From NCBI RefSeq assembly GCF_000005505.3, contig NC_016133.3, forward strand, positions 51,425,237-51,489,236: a stretch of 64,000 nucleotides of DNA, given 5' to 3'. The translations under genes were made by a program, and so were the position numbers. Below, piece by piece: positions 36,551-48,205 of the stretch. The DNA is from Brachypodium distachyon. Lineage: Eukaryota; Streptophyta; Magnoliopsida; Poales; Poaceae. The notes under the pieces were generated by a model. The model worked only from the letters and a program-made list of their open reading frames with translations. It searched no databases and was not told the DNA's origin. The stretch's first letter is position 1. Every line of letters starts with the position of its first letter.

Positions 36551-37558
36551 ATGACCATGGACTTCAGCGGCGACATCGACGACTTCTCTCTCCAGTACAT
36601 CCACGAGCAGCTGCTGGGCGCCGATGCGTGCCTCCAGCTCCAGGGAGCCGTCCCCGTGGCAGCAGTAGACGACTTCGCCCCGCACCTGCAGCAGCCGTCG
36701 GATTTCCAGCTGCCCTCGGAGTTCTCCCTGCCGCACCTGTTGCCGCCTCCTGGTTACGTCGACCTGACGAGCCAGTACCCGGATGCCGATGCCTACGGCG
36801 CGGCGGAGCCGGTGATGATACGGTTCGGGGGCGAGAATTCCCCGGTGCCGTCGTCGGACCCGGCCCGGAGGCGGCCGTTGCTGACGGTCTCGCTGCCTCC
36901 GGCCTCGCACCCCAGCTGGGCTGCGGCGCCAGAGGCCGCGGCGGACGCGCTGAACGACTTCCGGAAGTACCGCGGCGTGCGGCAGCGGCCGTGGGGCAAG
37001 TTCGCGGCGGAGATCCGGGACCCGAACAAGCGGGGATCCCGCGTGTGGCTCGGCACCTACGACACCTCCATCGAGGCGGCCCGCGCCTACGACCGCGCCG
37101 CCTTCCGGATGCGCGGCGCCAAGGCCATCCTCAACTTCCCCAACGAGGTCGCCTCCCGCGGCGCCACCGACTTGCTCGTCCCACCGCCACCACCCGCAGT
37201 CTCCCACAACAACAAGCGGAAGCGCGCCGACGTCGTCGATGAGGAGGAGACCATCAACGCGAAAAACGTCAAGGCCGAGGCCGCTGCTTCCGCCGCCGCA
37301 TCGCCCGCGTCTTCGCTGACGGCGACCTCGACGGTGACGACGACGACGACGTCCTCCTCAAGCGCCAACACCACTCCATCGTCCTCGTCGTCGGATTATT
37401 ATTACCAGGCCGGCGGCAATTCCGAGACGTTCGGCCCGCTGGCGTCGTCGACCAGCTGGACGTGGGAGCAGCTGCTGGCGGAGGGGATGTTCGGCGGCAG
37501 CCTCTCGCCGCACCCGCAGCTGGCCGGTGGCTTCCCGGAGGTCTGCACCGTCAACTAG
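36551..37558 (+). CDS. AP2/ERF transcription factor, ERF group IX (IXb-like)
   Basis: Nuclear GCC-box-type regulator. It is a single exon of 335 residues from the first ATG. A second ATG six bases on (36557) has the better context ACCATGG and would give 333 residues; it is probably the one used. The AP2 domain is at about residues 139-197 ([50 protein letters not shown]). The wording [12 protein letters not shown] resembles the AtERF5/6 subgroup. The N-terminus [16 protein letters not shown] is acidic and hydrophobic. NKRKRAD near 220 is a likely nuclear signal. A Ser/Thr-rich stretch follows, then an aromatic and acidic tail ([14 protein letters not shown]) that could activate transcription. 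It differs clearly from the ERF at 22884, so the two are not a recent duplicate pair. Confidence 0.93.
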   Translation: MTMDFSGDIDDFSLQYIHEQLLGADACLQLQGAVPVAAVDDFAPHLQQPSDFQLPSEFSLPHLLPPPGYVDLTSQYPDADAYGAAEPVMIRFGGENSPVPSSDPARRRPLLTVSLPPASHPSWAAAPEAAADALNDFRKYRGVRQRPWGKFAAEIRDPNKRGSRVWLGTYDTSIEAARAYDRAAFRMRGAKAILNFPNEVASRGATDLLVPPPPPAVSHNNKRKRADVVDEEETINAKNVKAEAAASAAASPASSLTATSTVTTTTTSSSSANTTPSSSSSDYYYQAGGNSETFGPLASSTSWTWEQLLAEGMFGGSLSPHPQLAGGFPEVCTVN

Positions 37559-38252
37559 GCGCCCGGCCCGGCCCACCGCCGCCGGTCGATCGCCTAGCTA
37601 GCTGAGCATATGGTGTGATTAATTAGGAGTAAATTATCATCCGCAAAAAAACATTAGGTGTATATTAAGCGGCTAATAATTAGTGGCTCCTCTAGTTCGT
37701 GACGACGGCCTTTGCTTTGGACTCATCTCGGGAGCTTTGGCTTGGAGCTGTGTGCATTACTGTACAGTCTGTACAGGGAAGACAGGATTTGAAGATGGGT
37801 AGAATATTAGCTCATGCATCATGTCACGCATCGACATAGAGATGCATGTCTGGAGATATATTGTAAATTAAGTGAAGATGGGTGTAGTATATTGTAAATT
37901 AAGTGAAGATCCAAGTGTGGATGCTTGTTTGTGAATTTATGTATCATACATATACATCGGTCGATCGATCGATATGTCCATATATGCAGTTGTGTATGTT
38001 TGCCTGTTGGTGCCATCAATTTTGATTTGATTAGGACTTGAGGTGTAGACAGGAGGCACACAGCATACAGCACAAGGAGGATACTTTTGAATCTCTTCTA
38101 CTGTACAACAGGCCGTTTGGAAGTCTCACATGGTTTGGTATATATGAGTGAGTTGTGTTGAATGGAATTGATGTATATGTATTTCATTCGTCTTCCCGTC
38201 AACTTGTACCTCCTTGTAAAATATATGTAATGTTTAAGGAAATTGATGTACT
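37559..38252. other. 3' flank of the plus-strand ERF
   Basis: AT-rich sequence with runs such as GATCGATCGATCG (37962-37975) and a short repeat ATATTGTAAATTAAGTGAAG near 37857-37909. No gene is seen. Confidence 0.5.
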
Positions 38253-38312
38253 CCCTCGTCCAACAAAAGATGTCTCAGATTTGTCAAAATTTGGATGTAT
38301 CTAGACATCAAT
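38253..38312. mobile_element. Truncated Stowaway MITE (left part)
   Basis: CTCCCTCGTCCAACAAAAG follows TA, then GATGTCTCAGATTTGTC and GGATGTATCTAGACATC. The right terminus is missing. Confidence 0.6.
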
Positions 38313-38319
38313 TTGATGG

Positions 38320-41300
38320 TTATCTGAAATTAGTTATCTTAAATTTTCGGTTGTCTCAGTTATCTGAAAAATGCACATCAATTTGCCTAAAGTTGCTGAA
38401 CTAAAACCATGGATGGAGCGGAAGGCCACGTACGATCCCCACACTCAAGTTTGAAATGCAAGAGAATCTTTTGTATTTGTCGGAAAATAGTCAAATATTT
38501 TGTCCCCACTCAAATTTGCTTCAGCTAACATGTACAGTATTTTTTTCTCTTTATTTGACACAACCTAAAAATCGGAGCCTTGTCAAGACTGTTTGGATAA
38601 GCCGCACTGATGCATGCATGCATCAAAAGTTGACAACTGCTGTCAAGAGTACGTTAAGTGACCTCGATCGTCAAAACAGAATCCGGAGAAGACTTTTAAA
38701 AATCAGAGCTTACCGCCACATGGCTACTCGACGCACCTCTTTTCTGCAATTGGAATCTAATCAGATTATATTATACACTTATTACAGTGGACTGGACCCG
38801 CCGTGATTTCATCAATCATCGACCAGAGCATTTAGATAAACACCGGATAATTCGATCGATCGATCCCGTGCATCGGTGCATGTACTTCGGCTGGAACGAA
38901 TTAGACATTGGACGAGGCCACTCTAGCTATCTAGTGGCTACCATCAGACTAGTCACTAGTTAGCCAGGAAATACTTTTGTTGGTTGCTCTCATCGGTCCC
39001 AAGAAGTTCTTGAAAAAAAGATCCAAGTTAGTGTATTCTGTTATGCAAAAGAGAGCGTCTAAATCACGCACGTCCATTGAGACAGATTGCCTCAAGCCCT
39101 CAATGTGGTGAAGCACTATCGAGTGCTCGGCTGGGATGGCCTCGCGCAAGGAGGTCGAGGAACCTGGTTCTGAATGTGCTTCGTTTTCTATCCAGTTTTT
39201 TTACTAGGTGCAGTGCAAATGCGGCGGCTCATTGCTGTGCTCGACTTGTGAGTACAAAAAGGACGTCGCAACGATGGCTGGACCATGTCCCGCATTTCTG
39301 GATTCTTGCCTAGATGCTGGTTATATCCAGAATTTGAGTGATGAATAGAAGTCCCTGACTTCATCACAAAGAAAAATGAAAGCAAAGACAACCATTTTGC
39401 CCCAGAAAAGAAACCCGACACATCCAAACCAAAGCAATAAAGCCACAAAGATTAGCAAAAACGCACGTTGCGTCAACGGGTGGACAAATGTAACATCCCG
39501 AGGTCAACCTGCTCGCGACCTGCAAGCCTAGCCCTGTCGGTGTATTCCTAGACACCACTACTGTATGGTTGACATTTTATACGCGCAGTATTAATGTGCA
39601 TGGTTGTAATGCTACTGTTTAATACTCCGTACATTTCAGTTCAGTTGCAAGGTCGACGAGAGGCAAGGAGCAATCACATCAACACAGGGCCAAAGTGATA
39701 AGGATTGGGTGGGGTGGGGGGGGGGGGGGGGGGCGCTAACCCACAATGAATACGCCTGCCTGCATGCATTCCAGTTTGCTGAAAGCTTTCTGTGTGCAAA
39801 CTGAAGTGAGAAGTCAGAGATGTTGTTGGAGAATCTGTTTGCCGTTGGCAGTTCGAGGCTGAGCTACGAGAGGATGACGCAGCGGCAGTGCCACGAACAA
39901 TAGGTGGCGGACGATATAGACGTGGCTGCGAAAAAATCGAGAAAATGTGGGTGCAGTTTCAAATTTTTCGAGAAAATGTGGGTGCAATTTTATATTTTCG
40001 AGAAAATGTGTCAGCCGGCCCACGAAAATCCAGGGTTTATTTGGGATGGTTTTATACTAGTCTGTCTTGATTTGATACTCTGCCTCGCGCAATTAACTGC
40101 ATTCTGACGAATGATTCAGGACGATGTCAACAGATGAGTGCAGTGACGGGCCGACGACCCCTGCCCTCATGCCCTGCCGTACCACACCGTGTCCAGCTGG
40201 GAGCAGGAGTTTGACTTAACACTGAACTTCATTTCCGGTGGTGTCTCTCTCGCCACGGGACGACAAACTGTTTGCATGATTGGCAGCAGGGTTGTCCTGC
40301 TACAGGCTACAGCTTCCGTGTACGCATGTGCTACGTACTATCTTCGTTCCTAAATAAATACCTGTAGTACTACTCCTACACGTATACACGGCTCGTAAAT
40401 ACGGTTCCCAGAAATTGCTCCTGCGGATTGCAGAAACTCTAGCCATGTTACGTGCTTACCGCCTAGTCTGCCAGAAACTAATCAAGCTTCACAATCACAA
40501 AAATGGAGAGCTAGAAAAACAAAAGGGCGGCATGCCAACAAGAACACTGAAGCGCAGAGCGAGACCCATCAGATCATCGCAAAAAGTCAGCTGCCTTCTG
40601 CCTGGCCAGCCTGGAAGTCTTGTGCTAGGTGGAACTGGAAAGAGCAGTAACGGACACTATGCGTAGGCATGGCAGTGTCAATTCGTGATGCGGACAGAAA
40701 CAGCGTTCCATCGTTTTCCGTCGGCGGCAGCTGCCCCCGCGAGCCCATTGATGGCCGCCGGGCTGCGGTCAACCCCGTACGCACGCGCGTTGAGCTACCC
40801 AGGCCAGCCTACATCTTTCTCTCTTTCGGTTTCGGCTGTCGGGATCCCTGGTGAACTGGGCGGTGCTGATTCACACGAGACGAGCTAGATTTCGTCCCTG
40901 CGAGACCATTAATCATCAAAATGAAAAGGAGGGAGGGACAACCGAAACACTCCGGGCGATGAAGTGGGGGTGACGCCGCCACGAAACGAAGCGCTAGCCG
41001 GGGCCGCCGAGCGGTGCGCCGAGACGTCGGTGCCACACACATGCGAATCATCGTGCCCGTGTTCATAGCTGGGCGGCGTCAGTTCAGTGTGCTGAAATTG
41101 TGAGTGTTACCAGAGGACAGCACACAGCTTCTGCGGTCCGGAGTTGGTATTGCCAAGGCATAAAGCAAGTTCTGCATATTTCACACAGTTCCACCTTCTA
41201 CTCAGAGAAGAATACCATGCCCTTACAAAATCGCTTTTCTCTTTGAAAGAAAGAAAACACTTTGACTACCTTTCTTTTTTGGCTACTAAAAAGAAACACC

Positions 41301-41520
41301 CAAAAGTAACTTAACACATCCGCTACTGCAACTAATGCAAGCTAGATTTGTAAACAGCAAGGATGTTAACATGTTACTGAAAGTTTTTAGACATAGATAG
41401 CAAGATACTGGGTACAAAGAAGAGTATTACATGACTAACATTTGATACAACAAAGTCCAGTACTCTCAAGCTTATTTTTGCGAACAATTGCTTATACAAG
41501 CGCAGAAATAGCAGCACAAC
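38320..41520. other. Repeat-rich spacer, no gene recognised
   Basis: It includes an 18-G run (39716-39733) and three copies of CGAGAAAATGTGGGTGCA or a close variant at 39938, 39969 and 39999. Two minus-strand open stretches (38949-39149 and 39188-39448, 66 and 86 codons) look more protein-like than most. I recognise no family, and they may be remnants of a mobile element. Confidence 0.45.
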
Positions 41521-41527
41521 CTGTTAC

Positions 41528-41569
41528 CTGCGCACAGGCCTCAACTATTCCGGCAGCAGATAAGTTTGC
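41528..41569 (-). other. Candidate 42-nt exon, unassigned
   Basis: On the minus strand TTTTCAG precedes 14 open codons reading ANLSAAGIVEACAQ, followed by CAG|GTAACAG. Both splice sites are good and the phase is 0 at each end. It lies 2.2 kb downstream of LeuD on the same strand. A GTGAGT donor sits just after the LeuD stop codon, so it could be a spliced 3' untranslated exon or part of an unrecognised gene. It may also be chance. Confidence 0.25.
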
Positions 41570-41579
41570 CTGAAAATTT

Positions 41580-43176
41580 GATGTAACTTTGTTAGAATCA
41601 CACACATAAGATGTCTGACAGTACAATTATGGGAATAAACTTGACCATGAATCAAAAGAGATCACAGTTCAGCATGTTATGCAATGTGCTTCATCGTTCA
41701 AATGAATAACTATCAAGGTTGTTTGAACAGTCAATAGTCATTGGTAATGCTATGGGGTAACTGCAGCCATGGGTGGGATACCTAATCCATGCACTTTCAT
41801 TTATGATTTTGCCAACCTATGTCTCACAACAACTCCAGCCAGTTTTGAGAGTTATTGCTGGAGCCAGGTCAAATCCAGTTCTGCATATCAGGACAATAGA
41901 CTCTAGAATGAAGTATCTGATTTTTATAGAGAAATACAACCATAAGTTTGATAGAACTATGGCACCTACAGAACCTCATTATGCACTGCTGCCGTCCCCT
42001 GATGCCATTTGGGACAAGGAAGCGGAATGGAGGCATTTGCAGCCCATGCTTGGCGCTTGGAGAACTGAGGGACAGGCGAGAGATTTGGGGGAACAGTGTA
42101 AGGAGTAAATAAAAGATGTTCTGGAGTGAGTTCAGCTGATTAGTTTGTGGTTGTGAGGTAAAGAAAGAGGAGTTTGGGGGAATAGTACAAGGCTAAATGG
42201 GAAGTGGGCTCTAAAAGCATCAGTAACACAAGAGGGTTCTGGTCTTGTGTTTTTTCTAGAAAAAATTGAGGGAATACCAACCTCAGGGTTAAGGTTGACG
42301 GTGCAGATCCAACACAGGAGGCAAATCCCAGGTATTCCTGGCTTCAGGATCATGTTAACTAAGTTTTGCCGAAGGGCAGATATAACATTTTATATCAGAT
42401 CAATGGCTACATTATTTATTTAGGAAATGTGAAAAAACAAATAAAATGAGGGTAAATGAAAACTGGAAAATGTTGCCTTAAATCATACGAGTAAACATGC
42501 ACGTGCAGTGCACGATTTCTTCACAACATAATCATATGGAACATGTATGCTGCAATGGAGATGATTGGGGGGTGAGCTTGTGCAAGTGAAACAGGGAAAA
42601 TAGGATTTGAAAGATGAAAAGAGGATCTAAATGTCCATTATTACATGATAGTATTAGGCGAGCAATTGCTAAATTAAGGGGTTAGTTTTTGGAGAACCAA
42701 TTATTTTTCTCAGCCCTTGAACTTGGTAAGCGTCAAGATCTTCAATCAGATTGCCAAGTAGAAGTTGGTCCGCAATCAGAAAAACTGCCCCTAACTGTGT
42801 ACCGAAACTTTGTCAACCTTGTAATCGAGAGGTTTGCAAACTTCACATTGGTAGCAAGTTTTACCTCAAATAAACTGTTTGAAAGTCAGTAGATGGACAG
42901 TGATAACCTTACAACACTGCTAGCCTTTAGCTCAGATATATATTGAATAATTTCCTAGGGTGATAATAGCATCATATTACACTCCTCTTGTTAATATCTT
43001 GTTTGTTTTTAATGGGGACGGTTACTTACTACTGTGATATATGCTCTTGTTTATATCTGACACGCAATAACCCACAGCCCTCTTACTGTAAGAACAAACA
43101 GCAAGGTGTTTTCATCATGGCTCAACCATATGGTTGTACAAGTTGGAACTTGGAAACATAGACTAACCCATGTACG
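41580..43176. other. Spacer downstream of LeuD, no gene recognised
   Basis: AT-rich. Open frames at 41773-42108 (+) and 42132-42353 (-) have no family features that I recognise. Confidence 0.4.
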
Positions 43177-43561
43177 CCAATCAGATAGGTGTATACGAGG
43201 ATGAATACGAACCGAGCACATGGATAGGTGGGAGAGAAATCCAATCAACCAAATTCAATTGAATTTAACCCAAGAGTTCACTTTGTGTTAGATTACAGGC
43301 TACATGAGATGTGATAGCATTTATTGTCATTCGACCTTATCTTTAGGATGCTATACTCTCTCACATTCAGCCATATTAATCCTCTCTTTTACATGGTATC
43401 AGGGTGGTTTCGGGTCCTCAACGTATATCCATGATCTCTCCCAAGAGGGATCATACGACCCTAAGCTAGGCCACCTTTAGCGAGCCTTCAATCACTTTGA
43501 TTGGATTTCTCTCACTTATCCGTGTGCTTATCTTGTATTCACCATACACCTAACTGATTGG
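43177..43561. mobile_element. Inverted-repeat element containing an LTR/primer-site-like core
   Basis: Left end CCAATCAGATAGGTGTAT and the inverted right end CCAATCAGTTAGGTGTAT match over about 65 bp, through GGATA.GTG.GAGAGAAATC and CAATCAA. Between them lies TACATGGTATCAGGGTGG, close to the primer site after a Copia-type LTR. This may be an LTR fragment rearranged into a foldback, or a MITE that captured one. Confidence 0.5.
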
Positions 43562-43760
43562 CAAACAACAGACATTGTCCTGGACATACATAATTGACCC
43601 CCACCCTCCTATCCGAAATGAGTTGGTACTTTCCATCTGAACACGTAATGTCGTAATCCTCTTATGTTCAAATCAATCATACCAAACATACAACTAATTT
43701 GTATAAGCGAAGTTGAAACATTTGTAACTTGGATGCATTGGTAAAAGACTCACTTTTCCT

Positions 43761-44501
43761 TCACGCAGATTTTGATGCAATCATTCCAGTCTTCCGGGCA
43801 TAAGCAAAGATCCCACCGGCCTCAATGACCGGCCCGGCATCACCAATAGGCTTCAACTTGTACTGCTTGCCGGAGGTGTGGTTAATCATTACAGAGTTGT
43901 CGAGGTCCACCGTGACTACATCCCCGGTCTTGCACTCCTTACTGGCACCGGTGTCCGCGAGCTCCAGAGGGTACACCTCCCCGGTGGCCACGGAATTGCG
44001 GAAGAAGATGCGGGCGTAGCCCTCAGCCACGACGGCGCGCGCGCCAGCGGCTCCGAGCGCGACGGGTGCGTGCTCGCGGGAGGAGCCGCAGCCGAAGTTT
44101 GCCCCGCCCAATATGACGGCGTATCGGGACGATTCCTCGCCGGGGGCTATAAATGGCGTCGGGTAGGCAGCCGTCGGGAGGCCCGCGAATGCGAAGGAGC
44201 CAAGCTTGCGGTACTCGTCGGGCTTGGATGGCACCAGGGTCAGGTGCTCGGCTGGGATGATCTGGTCGGTGTCGATGTTATCCCCCACGACAAAGCACTC
44301 TCCGTGGAACGCGGCGGAAGACAGCGAGCCACCCGTGGCGGCGGCCGCGGTGAGAGGGCGAGTGCGGTGGAATCTCAGCGAGACTGTGCCGCGGCGGCGG
44401 GGGGGGACCTGACTGCGGGCTCTGGTGGGCACTGGGCCGAAGGCTAGCGCCGCCGCAGCCGCCGCCGCAGCCGTCAACGAGAAAACTGGAGCCGCCGCCA
44501 T
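43761..44501 (-). CDS. LEUD: 3-isopropylmalate dehydratase small subunit, chloroplast
   Basis: With the iron-sulfur large subunit (LeuC) it isomerises 2- to 3-isopropylmalate in leucine synthesis, in the chloroplast stroma; related subunits serve Met-chain elongation in crucifers. It is a single exon of 246 residues. The first 60 or so are Ala/Arg/Ser-rich with few acidic residues, a typical transit peptide. The LeuD core starts near 66: GDNIDTDQIIPAEH at 73-86, then GANFGCGSSREHAP at 133-146, the substrate-binding swivel motif, and GYARIFFRNS. It ends AYARKTGMIASKSA. No frame breaks. A GTGAGT just beyond the stop hints at a 3' untranslated intron, which is unproven. Confidence 0.96.
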   Translation of the reverse strand: MAAAPVFSLTAAAAAAAALAFGPVPTRARSQVPPRRRGTVSLRFHRTRPLTAAAATGGSLSSAAFHGECFVVGDNIDTDQIIPAEHLTLVPSKPDEYRKLGSFAFAGLPTAAYPTPFIAPGEESSRYAVILGGANFGCGSSREHAPVALGAAGARAVVAEGYARIFFRNSVATGEVYPLELADTGASKECKTGDVVTVDLDNSVMINHTSGKQYKLKPIGDAGPVIEAGGIFAYARKTGMIASKSA

Positions 44502-44628
44502 GGTGGCAAGGCCGTGTGGTGGAGACTGGAGAGGCGAGGAACTGGAACGTTAGGGCCGGCGGCTTCCTTTCGTCTCGCAGTCTTTGCTTCTTCCCGATTA
44601 CTCTTTTTTTTTTGAGAATTCTTCCCTA

Positions 44629-44801
44629 TTACTCCTACGGTCTCATTTAGTAAGCGCTGCGAAACATTGGCCTATCGGCAGATATTTGGGATAGAGCCCT
44701 TTTCTTCCGAAAAAGATATTATATGTATGTATCTAGACGCTTTTTCACAGAGATACATCCGTATTTAGGCAAATTTGAGACAAGTAATACCGGTCGGAGA
44801 A
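44629..44801. mobile_element. Interrupted Stowaway MITE
   Basis: A left end CTCCTACGGTCTCATTTAG (after TA) and a right end GACAAGTAATACCGGTCGGA lie about 170 bp apart. Foreign sequence between them includes a TATCTAGACGCTTTTT Stowaway core. It lies in the upstream region of LeuD. Confidence 0.45.
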
Positions 44802-44809
44802 AGTATTGT

Positions 44810-45812
44810 GACAGATGTCCCCTTAAAAAAAACTGTTTGAGCCAAAATGTTTCGGAAAAAAAATTAGAAAAACTACCACACTGTCGTGTGTTAGCATTTT
44901 TACCGGTTCTTCTCATCCTCGGTTGTTGTGAAAGTGGAGAAAATCAAAATCAACATTTTGTGAGTTTTAGGTTCTTGCAGTGGCTTTGTATGTTTTTAAC
45001 GACAATGTCAGTGGTGGCTTTTTGAAACAATGATTTCTCGACATCAATTTACATCCAGGCTTGCCTTCACCACCAACGTCAAGACCAAGTGGTGTTTTGT
45101 TGCTATGGAACGATGGTTTTCAACGAATATCGTTTTACACTCTTGTCTAAGTCAATGGACACGTGATGTGCACGGAAGTTTAGCGTGACAGGGCGAGGTG
45201 CGCGTATCCACAATCATTGGCAACATTTTAGACTAAAGTAAATCAACTAAGCCAAACAAGGTGCTAAGCCAGCATTTTGCAAGTTTACGAACTAAAATGC
45301 CCTCGCGCGAGTACATGGATTGTTGCCCTAAATTACTCTTGAATTCGTGTTTGAGAATAACATAGAATCTATTGTACATAAATGATCAAATTTAAATCTA
45401 ATGATCAAAGTTAAATCTCAAAACACACATGTATGTATCTTATTTTAGAACGGAGAGAATATGCTAAAAAAGTTAGTAATACAAGTCGTCAGATAGTTGT
45501 CTGAGGTGAACCGCCGAATTGTACCCAGCAGCTCGGGAAACCGCCGAATTGTACCGGGCGGTGGCTCGCCTGATCACCAAACAGCTGCGCCTGAAGATAG
45601 CGTCACATGGTCAAAAGAAACGGCCGTTCATTACTCCTTAATTAATCCAGAAAATCAAAATCAAATCCAGGAAAAGAAACTCCATTGCCACCGTCTCGTC
45701 GTCGTCGTCGCTCGGCCCACGCGCTCCGACCAAGCCCCAGCCCTGCCCGTTAATGGTGGGCGGGCTGCGAGATCTACTAGGGCTCGTGGGCTTCGCCGGC
45801 GGGAGGAGATAG
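44810..45812. other. Spacer and promoter region between LeuD and the DeSI-like gene
   Basis: Both neighbours are transcribed away from here. CCGCCGAATTGTACC is repeated at 45511 and 45541, a 30-bp direct repeat about 270-300 bp upstream of the DeSI-like start. No other gene is seen. Confidence 0.45.
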
Positions 45813-48205
45813 ATGGACGCCCAGAACGGCGGCACGCTGACGCCGGTGTTGCTCAACGTGTACGACCTGACGCCCGTCAACGATTACCTCTACTGGCTCG
45901 GCTTCGGCGTCTTCCACTCCGGAATCGAAGGTATTGGTTCGTTCTTTGCTTTTCCCCTTTGTTCTGTTCTTAGGGCGGAGTCTTCCATGCCCGTGGTATT
46001 CTACCCCTGGTTTGGGTAAACTGATGGATTCGATTACAGACGATAAGCAATTGGTTGTGGTTCCGATTTTTGAACAATTGCCTTTGCTGTTTTAGCGTCA
46101 ATTTAATGTTCTGGAGTTTTCCGACTATGAATAGAATGTTTTGGTTACTTCAATCGTGCGATAATGAGTTCTGCAGGACGATCCAAAATTTCCCTGCCAT
46201 GTCTGATGATCTGATCAATGGTCCAGGAAATAATGGGGGAAAGGGGAAACAAATATTAAGGAACAATGTATTGTCTTGTGAATTCATAATATTGTTGTTA
46301 GTAGGTTCTTTGTAAATCCAGAGGACAAAACTTTCAGAAGTTCAATTTGCCAGGCACTAAAATTAGTCAAGACTTGAGACTTGCTTGCAGGCTTATTTCA
46401 TCTGCATTACTACAAATCAAGCACTGCTGTGTTGAACATTTCACTTATGTTTGCTATGGTCGTATTTTCCTTTTCAAAATCTTCATGTCATGGTTTCTTT
46501 TATACCATCTAGCTCATCTACAAAAGCTTGAATTCAAGATTTCTTTTACCAATTTCTATTTCTCAAATGAGCAGTTCATGGCATGGAATATGGATTTGGA
46601 GCTCATGATTTCTCATCAAGTGGTGTATTTGAGGTGGAATCAAAAAGTTGCCCTGGATTTATCTATAGAAAAACGCTGTGGCTAGGCACAACTGACATGT
46701 CCCGGGAAGAGTTCCGCTCGTTCATTGAAAAACTTGCAGGGAAGTATCATGGCAACACATATCATTTGATTTCAAAGAACTGCAATCATTTCACAGATGA
46801 TGTCTGTAAGAACTTGACTGGGAAGCCCATCCCTGGCTGGGTGAATCGGCTGGCCAGAGTAGGTTGGTATCATTGTATGTTTTGCTTCCTGAGTTGGTGA
46901 AAAACATAGCTGATTGGTTACTTTTTCTCTCTCAAACTCTAGGTTCGGTTTTTGACTGTCTACTGCCAGAAAGTGTCCAAGTTTCTCCCATCGGACGTGT
47001 CCCAACTCTTCGTCCAGTTGTTGGTCGGTATCTTTCTATATTTTCTACCATTACCTTTCAAAGGAAACTTATCTGTTGTCTCTTTCTGTTAGTGTTATTT
47101 CTTGTGAAATTCTGTCGGGCTAAGAATGAAATTTTGTATAGTTTGCATTCCTTTTAGAAAATGGGCTTCACCATTTTAGTTGATTAAGATGTGATTGTTT
47201 TCCTTGTCGTTCCTTTGAGGTTAGAAATTTTACTCTATCTTACATGGTAGTCAAAAATATTCACAACTTTGTTTGTGTACCCTTTCAGTTTGAACAATTA
47301 GTGTCACCATCTAAAAACTGGTATACACACTGGTAATTTGCACATAATTAAGCTATTAGTAGTTAATAGCAATTAATTGTCTTATTGAAAAATCATACCG
47401 GGCTAGCACTTACGACAGTATCTTGGACTAATGCTTTGAAAAAATCCATTGTTATATCTGAAATGAATTATCTTGAGAGAAAGCTTTGCAACACATGAGA
47501 ACACACATGGCGTTCAACGTTTTGTATATATAACTCATGCATCATTTAAATTCTTTCAAGTTTTGTGTAGCTATAACCTATAGGAAATTTGATTAAAAGT
47601 GAGACAAGTTCTGTTGGTTTTCATGCTCAACCGAGCAAAACAAAGATATGCTATTAGTTTTCATCAAATCAATCAAAGATATTCTAGTAGGTTTCATCAA
47701 ACCAATCATATATTCCTGACACAAGAAAGTCTGGGCTGCCAGAAAGGTGGCTATAGGGCGGTTAGATGAAGAAAATGTAGTAGTGGAGGAAGCGTTCAAA
47801 GCTATCGGAAGTCTGTTGTGTAACATTGTCTAGAAAAAAATGATGCGCAATCAGAAACTATAATATTACATGATTTAAGAGCTCTTTTATTGTCTACTCT
47901 CCTTCTCTTGGTATATTCAACTGCAGTAGAGTAATCACCCGTTTAAGTTACCCTTGTGAACAACCGCATTTTTAGGGCCTGTAAACAATGGAGGGATTGT
48001 AAATACTATGTCCTCTTATAGTTCTGTTAGTTCTTTGCAATCTTATTGACCATCCTCATTATTTCCTCTAAAATATTATCCAGATGATGATTTGGATTCA
48101 GTATCATCGTCAGACAGCGATGAGGACAAGCACCTGTTGCCAGCGCCGTCTGCTGACTTGCACCCTGTAGATGTGCCAGTAAAGCTAGCCAAAGATCTTC
48201 TTTGA
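45813..48205 (+). CDS. PPPDE thiol peptidase, DeSI-like
   Basis: Papain-fold family. Animal DeSI proteins remove SUMO, while substrates of the plant members are mostly unproven. Exons 45813-45930, 46575-46862, 46943-47023 and 48084-48205 join in frame to 202 residues. The PPPDE domain runs from about 11 to 135: NVYDLTPVNDYLYWLG, then VFHSGIEV with catalytic His35, EYGFGAHDF, and SKNCNHFTDDVC with catalytic Cys109. GKPIPGWVNRLARVGSVFDCLLP follows, as in other plant members. The C-terminal tail after 160 is acidic and Ser-rich (DDDLDSVSSSDSDEDK). The exon-3 donor was set at 47023|GTCGGT because the alternative four bases on gives a stop. Confidence 0.93.

Noticed and set aside
36338..37207. 289-codon minus-strand frame opposite the second ERF
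   Set aside because: Antisense of the AP2 coding region; Arg/Gly/Val-rich and without any domain.
45497..45973. 158-codon plus-strand frame over the DeSI-like start
   Set aside because: Another frame of the first exon and its leader; the 45813 frame gives the conserved PPPDE sequence.
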